A stretch of DNA of 64,000 nucleotides, taken from Branchiostoma lanceolatum. Its lineage: Eukaryota; Chordata; Leptocardii; Amphioxiformes; Branchiostomatidae. This document shows, piece after piece, positions 13,401 to 24,967 of this stretch; the first letter of the stretch is position 1; the number at the start of each line of letters is the position of its first letter. The notes beneath the pieces were generated by a model. It ran no database searches. It was not told where the DNA came from and saw nothing but the letters and a program-made list of their open reading frames with translations. The stretch is taken from the NCBI RefSeq assembly GCF_035083965.1, contig NC_089724.1, positions 10,410,910-10,474,909 of the forward strand, read 5' to 3'. A program made the position numbers and the translations under genes.

Positions 13401-16400
13401 CAAGCGCAGTGAGCAGGAAGTTTTGGATGTTTTCACAGTGATTTCTTGGCGAAGACATGCTCTGCCTCACATTACATTACTGCAGTTGTTTCCACCACAA
13501 ATGTCTTCTTTCCCCTCCTGCCGTAAATTAAAGTCCCTGCTAAATCAATTTACACTAATTACAGTAACCCTTACTGCTCTACGGATGGCTGAAGTTAGGT
13601 ACAAAAATGTTACTGCTTTTGGTGGGTTAAGGCACAAGAATGTCCCTACTTGACTGGGATGTTTTGTTGTTTGTGTCAAAAACAGTTAACAAAACAGTTG
13701 ACTGGCTTTGTTGTTAAGAAAATGGTAGAGAGATAAAGAGTTGCTTTGTATTGTGGTAGGTGACGGATGTATGTTGAAATAAGTGCTACAGTGATAAAGT
13801 GTTCCTATGTATTGTGCTAGGTTTTATGTGTGTGTATGTTGTTTCTGACAGAAATGATGCCATGCCTACACAACTACATCACAGTGGACACCCAAGCCTT
13901 CCTGTCCAGCCCCAAACATCTGGAGATTGTCTACAACATGTCTAAGTCTGTGAGTAACATGCAAGAGTCTCTGCCACCCTTTTTCGTATGTCTTCAGCAT
14001 TGTATGGGTAATGATGCACTTCATGTTTGATGTTAGGGATGTTCCTGTAGCTCAACTGGTTCAAATCCTGGGAAGAGGGCATATTGGTTGGGGCTGCACC
14101 CATCTTTCAAACCAAAACGGGGGGTTCTGTGTTCGAGGAAGTGCCTCAAGCAAGTTAAAGGAACATGACTAGCAAGCCTTCCCTTTAAAGATATACCCTG
14201 CTACAGAAACAGCAAGGAAACTTGATGACCCATATGTGCCACTAGGCACTACATGGTGAACAACAGCAACAATGTTTTATGTTTTTTCAATGAAAACTCG
14301 GAATTTGTTTCTAGGATAGTTCTCAGTTGTGAAGCAGCGCACCTGTGGCATCTGAATGACAGGTTATGTTTCTCACATATGCTGAGATAATGAAGACATC
14401 CCTTTTCCCCAGATCCTGACTTCAGGGGAGGCAGGGGAGGATGCAGAGTGCCATGCTGCCAAACTTCTGGAGGTCTCACTCATTCAGTGTAAGGGTGTAG
14501 GCAACATAGACCAGGTAAAGATGCACATTACAAATACCACAAAAGTCTTATTAAAGCTTTGTAGCACACACAAAATAGTAAAAATTCTTAAGATTGTATG
14601 AGGCTTTAAAAAAGTAAATATGTACCAGTTATCTTCGGGGCTTGTATTTCTTTCACATGTTGTGCTCGGGCAGTGCAGAGTTAAGTAAACTTGCAGCTAT
14701 TTTCAGAGTTGACTCATTTATTTGTACAAGTATAGCAAGGCAATTTCTCAGTTATATGTGGACATTTTTGCTGCCTGCATTACTTAAGAAATGTTATGAG
14801 GATATTCAAGAAACCTCTTCTGCATTATGTAGTAGATTGTGTCAAAATATGGAATGAGGACAGAGTCATTGCTTGATGTGTTTTCACTGAGAAGACTTGA
14901 CCCATGTTCCTCCCTCCACCTACAGTGTGTCCCCCTGTTTGTAGAGCTGGCTCTTGAGAGGTTAACCCGAGAGGTCAAGACCAGCGAGCTGAGGACCATG
15001 TGCTTGCAAGTGGTCAGTGTTGCCATGTTGCTCTTAGTAGGACATTAGTTAGAAGCCACTATGATAAAATTTTCTTTACTTTGTACAACGTAACAACTTT
15101 ATCGCTCAGGCAAACATTTCATGGGATTGATTGAGATCTTAATTGTTTTGTCTTGCATAACCTGGTATACAGCCTATAGGCATAACATACCAGTTATGTA
15201 AAGTATGTACAAGCTGTGTAAAACCAAAGTGTAAGGCTTGCTGAACTCACACTGCCTTGGACACCTACATGTACTCTTTTTTATAAGTGTGGTGGGCTCT
15301 TAATCATGCTCAATGCGTGGCTCTCCTCAAACACAGGGCATCCGGTTTTACGACTCATTCGAGAGGATGTCTCTAACGGACGGTACACAATTTTGAGTCG
15401 GGTGAAGAAATAAGTGCCGTTCACAAGGGCACAACATTGAGGCCTGCTAGGATATTGAACCCAGAACTTAAAGATTGTTAATCAACAATCCTAATCACAA
15501 GACCGCCTGCCAACACCTTCAAGTTAACTCAGTTAGTTGAGCTAACACGTTAACCCTTTAACCCCCCCCCCCCCCCCCCCCATCAGGTGATTGCAGCCCT
15601 GTTCTACAACACCCCCCTGCTGGTGGAGACACTGGAGAAGATGAGACTCCCCAACAGTAGTGAGGCCATCACCACACAGTTCATCAGCCAGTGGTTCAGG
15701 GACACAGACTGCTTCCTGGGGTAGGTTTTATACTGTTCTAAATATCAGATACAAATGAAGAAAACAATTGTAATAGCTTTATGCCTGTTCCTCCAGATAC
15801 TGCACTGGAAGCAACTTGCATGTATCAACAAATGTTTGTTTTGTCAAAACAGAGTGCAAGTTGTATGTTAGTTCAATGTCTTGAGAAAACTGGAAAGTAC
15901 TGTACCCTTGGTTTTCTATTGAATGAAAAAAGTGTCTTCCTTGCCCGGGATGTCTCAAAATATCTATTTGTTATTTATTTAAAGTACTGTTGTACATGAA
16001 TTGATTGTAACTCATGGTATCCCTCTGCCCCCCATCCCCTTACCCTACAGCCTCCATGACAGGAAAGTGTGTGTCCTGGGCCTGATGTAGATTGTCAACT
16101 GTTCTACTATACTGATAGTGTTGATCTAACCCCACAGCCTCTATGACAGAAAGGTGTGTGTCCTGGGCCTGTGTGCCCTGATGTAGATTGTTAACTGTTC
16201 TACTATACTGATAGTGTTGATCTAACCCCACAGCCTCCATGACAGAAAGGTGTGTGTCCTGGGCCTGTGTGCCCTGATGGAACTACAGACCAGGCCTGAG
16301 CCCATCAGTTCCGCTGCACAGAGCTTCCTACCGGCACTACTCATGCTGTTTGAGGGGTTGAAGAGAGCTTATGCACGTAAGTACTGCAGCAAGCATTTGT

Positions 16401-19245
16401 CATATACAAATACATACCTTTTAAAGTTTTATACAAAACTTCTCAGTGACGTGCATTTTAAACACAACAATTACCATTACTTAAATGTAATGTGTTTTTC
16501 AAGTCACTCAATTTAACAATGGTAAACAGAAACACAATATTGTATGGGGAGGGTATTGTTATATGTATGGTTGAAAAAACTGATTACTTTCTATAGCTAT
16601 ATTAAGTGTTCTATTTTACTACATGTATTTATGTTTTGTATGCTTGTAAGGCATTTTCTCAGCTCAAATAACCAAGTTGCTTAAAACAACTAGGTGTTAA
16701 GTACTATACAGACATCAAGTCAGTGTATCATAATGCACAAGTGTTTGCCCTGTTTGAGTGAATGAGTTCTAAAGCCTACATTCCTGTTCACCAGATAAAG
16801 CCTCTCTGGAGGAGGGAGAGAACGATGATGATGATGACGGAGAGGAGGATGAAGACTATGATGGAGGTAAAAAGTCTTCTGTGTTAACCATTATTTATAA
16901 CTTATCTTTCATGCCCTGTAAAGTCACTCCTTCAAACCTCAGCACTGTACTACACTCAAGAAAAAATAGATTCGTATTCTAGAAGTTGTGAGAAATTAAG
17001 AGAGAATGCATCAATAACAGTTACAGGATACATGTGCTAAGAGCCAAACTCCATATATTGAAAGTATTGTCATACATATAAAGATTAATCTTCCCTACGT
17101 ACAGTTTGTACATAATGTATATAACTCCATTTATTCATGTGTGTAATTAATGCCCCTTATACCCTGTCTGTTGTTCATGTAGAAGAGCTGGCGAGTGATG
17201 AGGATGAGATAGATGAGGATGGGCAGGAGTACTTGGAAGCCCTGGCTAAGAGGGTGAGTCTGCTCTTCTCACAGTTACATCTGCTTTAAGGAAGGCCAGG
17301 GAATTTGCTGCAACCAAGTCCACATAAGCATCCACTGCATGTACATGTACATGTTGTCTCAATGTTTCACTTAAGCTTCAGGATACTAAATGATTATGGG
17401 GTTGTGTGGCGTAACGCCAGGTTGTTTGGCCCAGAACCCAGCGGTCCTGGGTTCAAATCCTGTCATGTCACCGATCTAGTGCCCTTGGGAAAAGCACTTT
17501 ACACAACGTTCCTAACTTCACCCAGGTCTAAAAATGGGTACCTGAATTGGGTTGGGGAGGTAAAAGTCGGTGGACTCCGCCTTCCAATACTGTGCCCTAG
17601 ACACAGTGGATAACAACCCAATGCCTCTATGGCCTCAAAAAGTCTATGGGACTACAATAACACATAATGAAACCTACAAGCCTTTGGATAAATCTCAATT
17701 TTCTGAGTGTCTAAAAGACTTGCTGCTGTCCTTGTAGGCAGGAGAACTAGATGATGACGACTGGGATGACGATGCAGAGGAAACCCCCCTGGAGAGTTAC
17801 CTGACTCCGCTAGATGAAGACGACTGTACGGTGGACGAGTTTGTCATATTTAAGAGCGTTATGCAAAGTAAGTGGTGCCAATACAAGCGGATGTATTAAC
17901 TGTTGACAATTTGACTAACATTGTACAGAGGATGTGCCAGGCAAAGTCAGGTTCTGTAGTTGTGATGGTTTATAACAGAAATGTGTTTATTGTGTGCTGT
18001 GCTAAATGGATAATATACCATCTTAATACATGCACAAGTTTATAGCAGCCTCCACTTTAAGTTTGGAATTCCACTTTTACCATTTTGACAAGTGCTAATA
18101 TTTTTTATATTAAAGCACTTGGCGACAAATCTTAACATATGATTGACAAGTATGATGTACAGTTGTGACTTATGATAATAACTTGACAAGCCTTTATATA
18201 TGACTGACAAGTATGATGTACAGTTGTGACTTATAATGATAACTTGACAAGCCTTTATATATGACTGACAAGTATGATGTACTGGTGTGAAATATCATAA
18301 TAACTTGATAACACTATGTAAATACTGTTTTGTGTGTACCACACCAGCCCTACAGAGCAGAGAGCCAGTCTGGTACAACGCGCTGACGTCACATCTGAAC
18401 GAGGAGCAGCTGAAGGAACTGCAGGAGGTCATTGTCATGGCCGACCAGAGGCAAGCCGCTGCCGGTGAGCGAAGAGATGGTCTATCTATAGATTAGTAAT
18501 TTACTAGGGGGTATCACACTTTAATGTGTAACCAAATGGATTATGGGCTAGTAGATTTTGTAAGGTTCATCATTAAACTTTTGGTCTAGACAGTTGGGAG
18601 TTTTTTTAATTTCCTCGAAAAGAACTTGAAAATTTGCAAGGTGCATCTATACATTTCCTCGAAAAGAGCTTTAAAATTTGCAAGGTGCATCTATACATTT
18701 ATCCATCATATAGTGCATCATTGTGATACATGTTTTGTGAATGAATGCCAAAGAGACAAAGACTTCTGAGGGGTTTTATGGAAACATTTGTAAACTATTT
18801 TTGCATCAAAGTCCATAGAATTTTTTACACGATCCTTCAGATTTTTTCATTCTCAAAACTATCCCTGGTTGACTGCTTGATGACGGTCATCCCAAAATCC
18901 TGTATTGTGTACATGTATATGATATTTATTTTATTGTCATTTTAGTGTTTTATATAGATGGTTTTATATAAAAATAGTGTTTTATATCAACAGTTTTACA
19001 GCTTTGCGATTTTACTACCATTGTCATAGTGTATATGTACACACGATTTCAGCCTTTGACTGCGAGGTCATATTTTATTATAATTGGTTTCTATTGTGTG
19101 TGCTTGTGACTCAATAAACCACTTCCCGTCCCCAGAGTCCAAGAGGATTGAGCAGCAGGGAGGCTACCAGTTCGCCCAGCAGAACGTCCCCAACGCCTTC
19201 AACTTCGGCACTCCCGTCACCTTCACCGGAGGCTCCAAGTCATAA
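1468..19245 (+). CDS. IPO7: Importin-7/8 (importin-beta family nuclear import receptor), 28 coding exons
   Basis: Importin-7/8 carries ribosomal proteins, histone H1 and signalling proteins through nuclear pores and responds to Ran-GTP. Exons read: 1468-1551, 3335-3416, 3996-4149, 4709-4867, 5366-5522, 6029-6118, 6792-6886, 7245-7315, 7601-7749, 8370-8469, 8952-9061, 9249-9332, 9582-9671, 10637-10802, 11424-11584, 12099-12221, 12375-12441, 12994-13119, 13852-13949, 14413-14514, 14926-15012, 15587-15720, 16234-16376, 16795-16866, 17183-17253, 17738-17867, 18348-18464, 19136-19245. The sum is 3132 nt, or 1043 residues, close to the usual vertebrate length (about 1038). All junctions keep phase. 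The importin-beta N-terminal segment is in exons 1-4, including [17 protein letters not shown] sequence. HEAT-repeat blocks such as [19 protein letters not shown] follow. Exons 24-26 encode a long Asp/Glu-rich loop, the Ran/cargo-contacting acidic loop of the family. The C-terminus ends with an FNFG motif. The exon 15 donor (GTCTGA) is weak. One gene seems to stand for vertebrate IPO7 and IPO8. Confidence 0.93.
9690..10488. mobile_element. hAT-like non-autonomous element in importin intron 13
   Basis: The left end begins CAGGCCTCGAAATTAACT. The right end is the imperfect inverse, AGTTAACTTCGAGCCCTG. Both ends are followed inward by repeated GTCCC words. GTCAA stands on both outer sides, which may be a decayed target duplication. 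CAGGGCTCGAAA-type termini are typical of hAT elements. No transposase frame was found inside. A related end occurs alone near 8268 in intron 9. Confidence 0.5.
10551..10612. repeat. 17-bp minisatellite
   Basis: A unit of the type TTAGTTAACTAGTTAAG repeats about three and a half times just before the exon 14 acceptor. It is A/T-rich and contains the palindrome GTTAAC. Confidence 0.85.
14036..14235 (+). repeat. tRNA-headed SINE-like repeat, copy 1 (importin intron 19)
   Basis: A head resembling a pol III A box (GTAGCTCAACTGG) and a B box (GGTTCAAATCC) is followed by a body ending in GCTACAGAAACAGCAAGGAAAC. The same body occurs at 23155-23405, which shows a dispersed family. The copy looks inactive and partly deleted. 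Confidence 0.6.
16051..16233 (+). repeat. Two extra partial copies of importin exon 23 start with their acceptor sites
   Basis: The acceptor and first bases of exon 23 (CAG, then CCTCCATGACAG) occur three times: at about 16049, 16136 and 16231. The first two copies are followed after 29-45 coding bases by TGATGTAGATTG, which puts a stop in frame. Only the third copy continues into the full exon. The intervening spacer (GTCAACTGTTCTACTATACTG-like) is also repeated, so the unit is about 85-97 bp. Confidence 0.85.
17395..17625 (+). repeat. tRNA-derived SINE in importin intron 25
   Basis: The 5' part is tRNA-like with a B box GGTTCAAATCC at about 17450. It is followed by a central domain with the words CCTTGGGAAAAGCACTTTAC and CTTCACCCAGGT plus AAAAATGGGTACCTG. 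That central domain is shared by SINE families known from many invertebrates. Orientation is the same as the importin gene. Confidence 0.7.
18138..18320. repeat. 61-bp tandem repeat, about three copies
   Basis: The block GACTGACAAGTATGATGTAC recurs at about 18141, 18202 and 18263, with the intervening sequence also conserved. It lies directly before the exon 27 acceptor of the importin gene. Confidence 0.85.
18611..18700. repeat. Tandem duplication of a 43-bp unit
   Basis: Two adjacent copies of a unit beginning TTTCCTCGAAAAG and ending GGTGCATCTATACA lie in importin intron 27. They differ at a few bases. Confidence 0.8.
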
Positions 19246-21292
19246 CAGTCGTCTCCTAGACACTGGGCTGTACACATGGAACTGTAGGGGAGGAGGGTTT
19301 CCACTGGACTGTTGTATGATCATGGCTTTATTATCAGAAGTCGATATAGCTTGAAACATCTCGAAAGATGCCAAAACACACTGACCAGTTAGAGTAGTGA
19401 AGCTGCTTTACTTATCATGCTTTTAAAGACAGCAGTTCAGCCAACTTCTGTGAATCAGGTATCCAAGCTTGTTTTGAGCAGTAATCTGAAGGATGTGCTC
19501 TGGCTAAATGCTTTTCTGGAAATTATGCTAATGCCGATAAGTGTCTCCTTCAACCTCCAGGGTTTGTATGTGTCCTCGCTCTGGAGGTTGGAAAAATGAT
19601 AAGCGCTATTTGACACATTTACTAGTATTACAAGTTACAGCTTTTAAAGATACAGCAGAAGCCATAAAGTAGCAAAGCAGTATCATTTTCAAATGTCCTT
19701 GAAAATGTGTAGTAAAGGCCTTCGGGTATTTTGTGGTCACGACTTCGCTGATCAATTAAGGAGATAGATACGGTAACTGAATACCTGCTGCATATTGCTA
19801 ATATTGTAAATGTATTCCAAGTCAATGTGTATTTTGTCCTGTCACACGAACAGGCATGGTAAAATGTCATCTTGGTTCAGGAACATGATAGTGTGTACAT
19901 TTGTCAAAACTTCTGCTGCGAGGCCACTTTCAAACTACATGAACTAGTCCGTAATTGATGCCTGACGCAAGCATTGCCTTGTTAGTTACAATGTGTGGTC
20001 TCATAGTGTTAGTTTCATAGTCCTTTTGTCATTGGCTACAAGACAGCCAGACCATCTCCTAAATTCAAAAAACCTTTCCTGACTTTTTGGGGGGAGTTTG
20101 CTGTCAACTACATATATGTAGCTTTTGGTCAGGTCCAGCTTTTTGACTGGATGTAGCTATATAGTGTGACACTGTACTTGTACCAGGGTGTTACAGTGCA
20201 AACGGCAAAGTCTTGTGGCAAATTATCTCTATAGGCACTAAATTCACATGGCTTCGGCTGGCATTAACACTTAAGGAACACGTGTTGTAAAGCAAATATG
20301 TTGCCAAATGATTTGATAATATTTTTTTTGTCTCTCACTTACCTTGACGTTCTTAGTAAGAACTGCTATCACCTATCCAGTGGTTTAAGGACTCACCACA
20401 CTTGTTTGAGATGTGACTGAGATAAACATTTACTTTTGTCCGTATGTGTCCTAATATCTTTCAGCACGAGTTTTGTCGCTGTGGAAAGTTTTCGCATTGC
20501 GGATTTGTGAGAATAGTTGTACCTACTGTCCTGAACCTAACCGATTCCTTATAGTGGCTTGGCAGGCAATACAGTCAGAGATAGACACTTCTTTATCTGT
20601 GAAGTTCCCTAATAACGTTGTAATACTTTGAGAGAACAGGAATGAAGGGGAAGCTTGAACTCCCGAGTTTCTTTCATGTTGGCAACTCTCTGTCAGGAAA
20701 CATATCTGGGCACATACGTACAAAAATGAACATTCCATCTCAGATCATTTAAACAGGGTTGGCCTATAAAAAGGGTGTTTGTAATTGGTGGTTGGGTCAT
20801 TTCTGTGTGGAACAAATACCACTCAAGAACAAGTCTAATGTGTATACATTGTAATGTAACTGCTGTTTTCCAATTGTTTGAGCCTTTGTTTATTCATGAA
20901 AATTGTTGATAATCGGCATTGTTTCCCAGGATGGGGGGGGGGGTCTAGCTTATCATATATTACATAAATCAACATTGCATTTATGACAAAACGTGGGTGC
21001 ACAAAAATATGTGCCACTAGTGAGGGATATGTAAATACTTTTTTTGTAAATTATTTTTTGCAGGACCTTGTAAAACTGAATTTGGACGTTGCAATCTGTA
21101 GTCATGAAATGGTATGACTAAAAAAAGGCAAAACATTTCCTACAACAAAACCAAAAAAAACAAAGAAAAAGGGGGAAGGAGCACATATTTTTGAGCATTC
21201 CTTTTAGTAATGATGACTTGTTGCCTGACTGTTACAGTACGAAACAGAAAGACGTGTGAACCTGCTGATTATGGTTTTAAGTCGGCAATAAA
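19246..21292 (+). other. 3' UTR of the importin gene with poly(A) signal
   Basis: No coding exon is seen after the TAA at 19243-19245. The first clear AATAAA in a plausible tail context is at 21287-21292, which would give a 3' UTR of about 2 kb. The exact cleavage site cannot be fixed from sequence alone. Confidence 0.5.
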
Positions 21293-23154
21293 TTGTGTGA
21301 TATGTAAAAGCATTGACTTGTGTATTTTATCCCTTTAGTTAGTTTTAAGTCAGGCAGTTACATGTAACATACTGGCCTTCTTCTCAAACAAACGCAACTC
21401 ACTATTCCTGTGATGCACCAGGGTCATAACAACTTACATAAGTTTTTTAATTTTATTTTTTTATACATTTTCAATGACCTGGAAAAGTTTAGCTTTTGGC
21501 GCAAACCTTAGCATGTCATTTCTGTTAACCTGTTCTTCCACCTACAATGTACCCCTCACATGTGTCATGGTCTGGGACTCCGTGGAGATCTTCCCTGTAC
21601 ATTTGAGGATGTTATCGGCTCCTTTCTTTCATCTCTATCGATTCGTGAGAAACCGTTATGTTGAGAAACCCGTCATTGGTGCAGCCTCAGGGAGCCAATA
21701 TAAAGGTACCAGTAAATACAATTGACTCCCCCGTGGATGAAATGGTATGTCCGAGGTGTGACGTGCCGTTGTTATGGACAGCCAGCCCCACCTTTGGTGG
21801 CATTTGAATATTCAAGACTTCACAACTGATGACACATGTGACGCTCGATTGTACCTCTCGATCGCTGGACCGACATCTCAGAGGGAAAACGTTCATAGAA
21901 CGATTAAGGTATTTTTTCATTTATTCATTTAAGGCCTATTTCGACGTTTGGAGGACTAATACGGCCTTTGCGGTTAAAAATCAATTCTGGCGTTTTTTCT
22001 CGCCAAACCGTTCCGAATCGTTTGTTTTTGACTTAGAACAGCTTATTAGGCTGTTCTACGTTGTTTCCAATGCAAATCCGACATTTTGCCCAAAACCTAT
22101 GTTTTAATTGGCTTGACTGGGGTGTGTGTTTGTGTGTGTGTTGAAATGTTTAAAATGATCCGTAACAGTTATATTCTCTGGTTTTATACATTTGTTTGGT
22201 ATTCAAATCATTGTATGATTAAGTTACAGAAATGCTCTTTTTGTTAGATACAGAAGAGGTTCGTACATTATTTTATGACCGTTCAGTTTCATGTGTGCAT
22301 GTGACCGGGCATTTAATTAAGACGTACATATAGAACTTAACATGAAAACGCTGCACGCAGAAGAATGATCAATGAAAAGAGTTCAATAGAATTTACAGAA
22401 AGGCTAGTAATGCGTCTGTTGATACATGATACTCTGACAAGACCTCAGTAAGTAACCAAACAGACACCGATCAAAATATATTCCCTCCACACGTGTTTTC
22501 AATGTTTATTATCCAAACCAAGTAACAAACACCGCGTGGATTTTGCTATGGCCGTCTGCACATACGTGTATGAGTATGCAGATACAATAATGTAAACGGA
22601 AGAGTCTATCAGTTGCTCTACATCGATGTTTAGTACATGTGTGGTACCGTGTCATAGACAGGGACATGAAGATGCTAAGCAATCATCATGCATATGATTA
22701 CTTGATAACAAGTGAGGTAAAACTGCGGCTGTAACAAGCGCGTCTCCTTATACATAATAGATATATAAAGTACGAAAAAATATCAATGATCTTTCTACAG
22801 CACAGTATGGAAGTATGGAAGCCTTTGTCCAATTTTATAAAGTTTCTATTCTTTGCTGTATTGTCGGTCGACTACCCCATGGTGCACGGTGTAAAATGAT
22901 TTATTCACAGGTTGATAAGAGCATATTACCACAAAACGACCTTCATACTAGCAAAGATCAAGGCACAAGACGTCATCTCAGGTGAGGGAGACTGTAGTGT
23001 AGGTTTAGTAGTTTAAGGACTTGTGCATTGAAAAGAAAGGTATGGATTGTGGTCAGACTAAAATACAGCACTCTGCATTTTCTGTACATTGATGGATAGG
23101 ACAGAATACACCTTTTCAGACTAAATACTTTTAATTCTATCATGCTTCAAGTAC

Positions 23155-23405
23155 AGGCAGGGATGTCCCTGTAGCACTTTTGGTAGAAGCCTCACAGCTG
23201 AGCCCCTGGCTCCTATTAGTGGCAACTTAGAGCCCTCGGTTCTTATCACGGGGTTTGGATATCTTGGTTGAGGCTGTACCGTCTTTCGGAAGGGACCTAA
23301 AATGGGAGGAGGTGCCTCAGGCACGTTAAAGGGGAAGGGCTAGCAACCCCTCCCTGTAGTGTTAAGATATACCATGCTACTGAAACAGCAAGGAAACTTA
23401 AACGA
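23155..23405 (+). repeat. tRNA-headed SINE-like repeat, copy 2
   Basis: This is the longer relative of the copy at 14036-14235. Shared words include GGAGGTGCCTCAGGCACGTT and GCTACTGAAACAGCAAGGAAAC. The A-box-like part is GTAGCACTTTTGGTAGAAG. Confidence 0.6.
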
Positions 23406-23814
23406 ACAAGTACAGTACAGGCGTCCAAAGTATACATCTGTGAAAGAAATAACCGGGACCTGCGACCAAATAAATGCAATACAAGTCATATTACAATTGC
23501 AGACAGCATTGACCTGGTACGTGAAATAGAGTGTACTCGTGTAAATGACAGCTATCACGAAAATTCATCAACTTATAGATGGCGGCCCGACAATAAATAA
23601 CCGGGACCTGCGACCAAATCATTGACGTATAGAGAAAGGTACGTCTAACTCAGAGAACGATATTGAACTGGAAATTGCTTGTAAGCATAGAGAAGGGCCA
23701 TTGATACAGGAACTATTAAAGATGCTGAGATCATAGGAGTATATATGGAAATTCAATGGAAAATGTGCACGTTATTTAATCATATGAATCTATATAATGT
23801 GAATGGGTGTTTCC

Positions 23815-24306
23815 GCGAACTCCCATAACAACTCCAAAGCGTCACAGGGAGTTGTCGCGTACTTCCGCAGAGTACTGTGTCCAACATGTAGTGAAGATAT
23901 TGACGATGAATTTCATTTTGTGATGACTTTATAGTGAAGAGAGAGATGCGCTGTTACAGACTATTAGTATTACTACTAAGACAAATTTCACCCTATCACA
24001 GTATCAGGGGTACAATATTCTATTTTCTATGTATTGTTGTTATGTCCAACTACTATATTCACATGCATAGGTCAATTTCACTATAAATGAATTCTTTATA
24101 AATAGATTACTTTATATACTAATACGCTATTCGAAAAGCGAGACCGAATTACCCACACATGACTATATTAATCCATATACTGTCATCGATAATATTTTGA
24201 AGGTTTGGAGAATTGTAGGATAGATTAGCCTTGTAGTATTGTTGGTCTATTGCCGTACATTGCGTCATGTACGATCGTTAAGCAATAAAGTTCATTCATT
24301 CAGTAA
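23815..24306 (+). mobile_element. LINE 3' end (CR1/L2-like), decayed
   Basis: Around 23872-23925 the + strand reads VLCPTCSEDIDDEFHFVM. This matches the Cys-rich C-terminal CPLCN-x-EDEFHF motif common to L2/CR1-type reverse transcriptase ORFs. A frameshift follows directly. The element ends near 24285-24306 with AATAAAGTTCATTCATTCA, the (CATT)n tail usual for such LINEs. Only the 3' end is present. Confidence 0.6.
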
Positions 24307-24967
24307 TTGCAGGTGCTCTTTCAAACACCTGGTAATTTCTTTAAAAGTAGGGTGCGTCCCAGGGATTATTTCATACCTCCGAATGAAAACGTCGCGATCC
24401 ATCCCAACATCAATCTGCTTGGGGATTAGTCACTCAAAGGACATTCTATAGAAAATCACATTGGTCCTTTGTTGCTCGAAGGGAGTTGCCGCGTATTAGC
24501 GTAGAGTAATTGCAGGACCTGGTGCTCCTCCGGTGGTATTTTCAACTCACGTATTGTGGCCAAACCCCTGGTAATTTGCTTAAAAGTTGCGTGCACCCAA
24601 ATGATCACCAATTAATCCATTAATAAACACTCTCCTGTCCCAAAGGAGCTCTAGTCCACCAGTCCACACAAGGTCGCGATGGCACACAAAACGTGAAGCA
24701 CGCGATGGTTGTATTGGAGAACCCGGTGTAAAATGTGCCACACTAGTCATATCATACTCAAAATATCTGACAATGAGAAACCATCGTAACCGATATGTAT
24801 TCAGTAAAACATTTTATTGCAATGCTCAATCGACACATATTACTGACAAATACTTGTGGTGATGATACACTATCTTGTCAGAGGGAACCAGCGTCAAAGG
24901 GAAGGAAACTATCCACATCGCCTGTCATTGACAATCACTTAAGTCCATCACTTGATGTTTTTTACAG

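Noticed and set aside
14036-14110. A tRNA gene, because of A-box and B-box-like words
   Set aside because: No cloverleaf with paired acceptor arms can be drawn and the body matches a dispersed repeat at 23155. It is a SINE head.
21829-22107. 92-codon + strand frame with an aromatic-rich sequence as a small gene
   Set aside because: No recognised family, no splice or promoter context, and base composition like the surrounding intergenic DNA.
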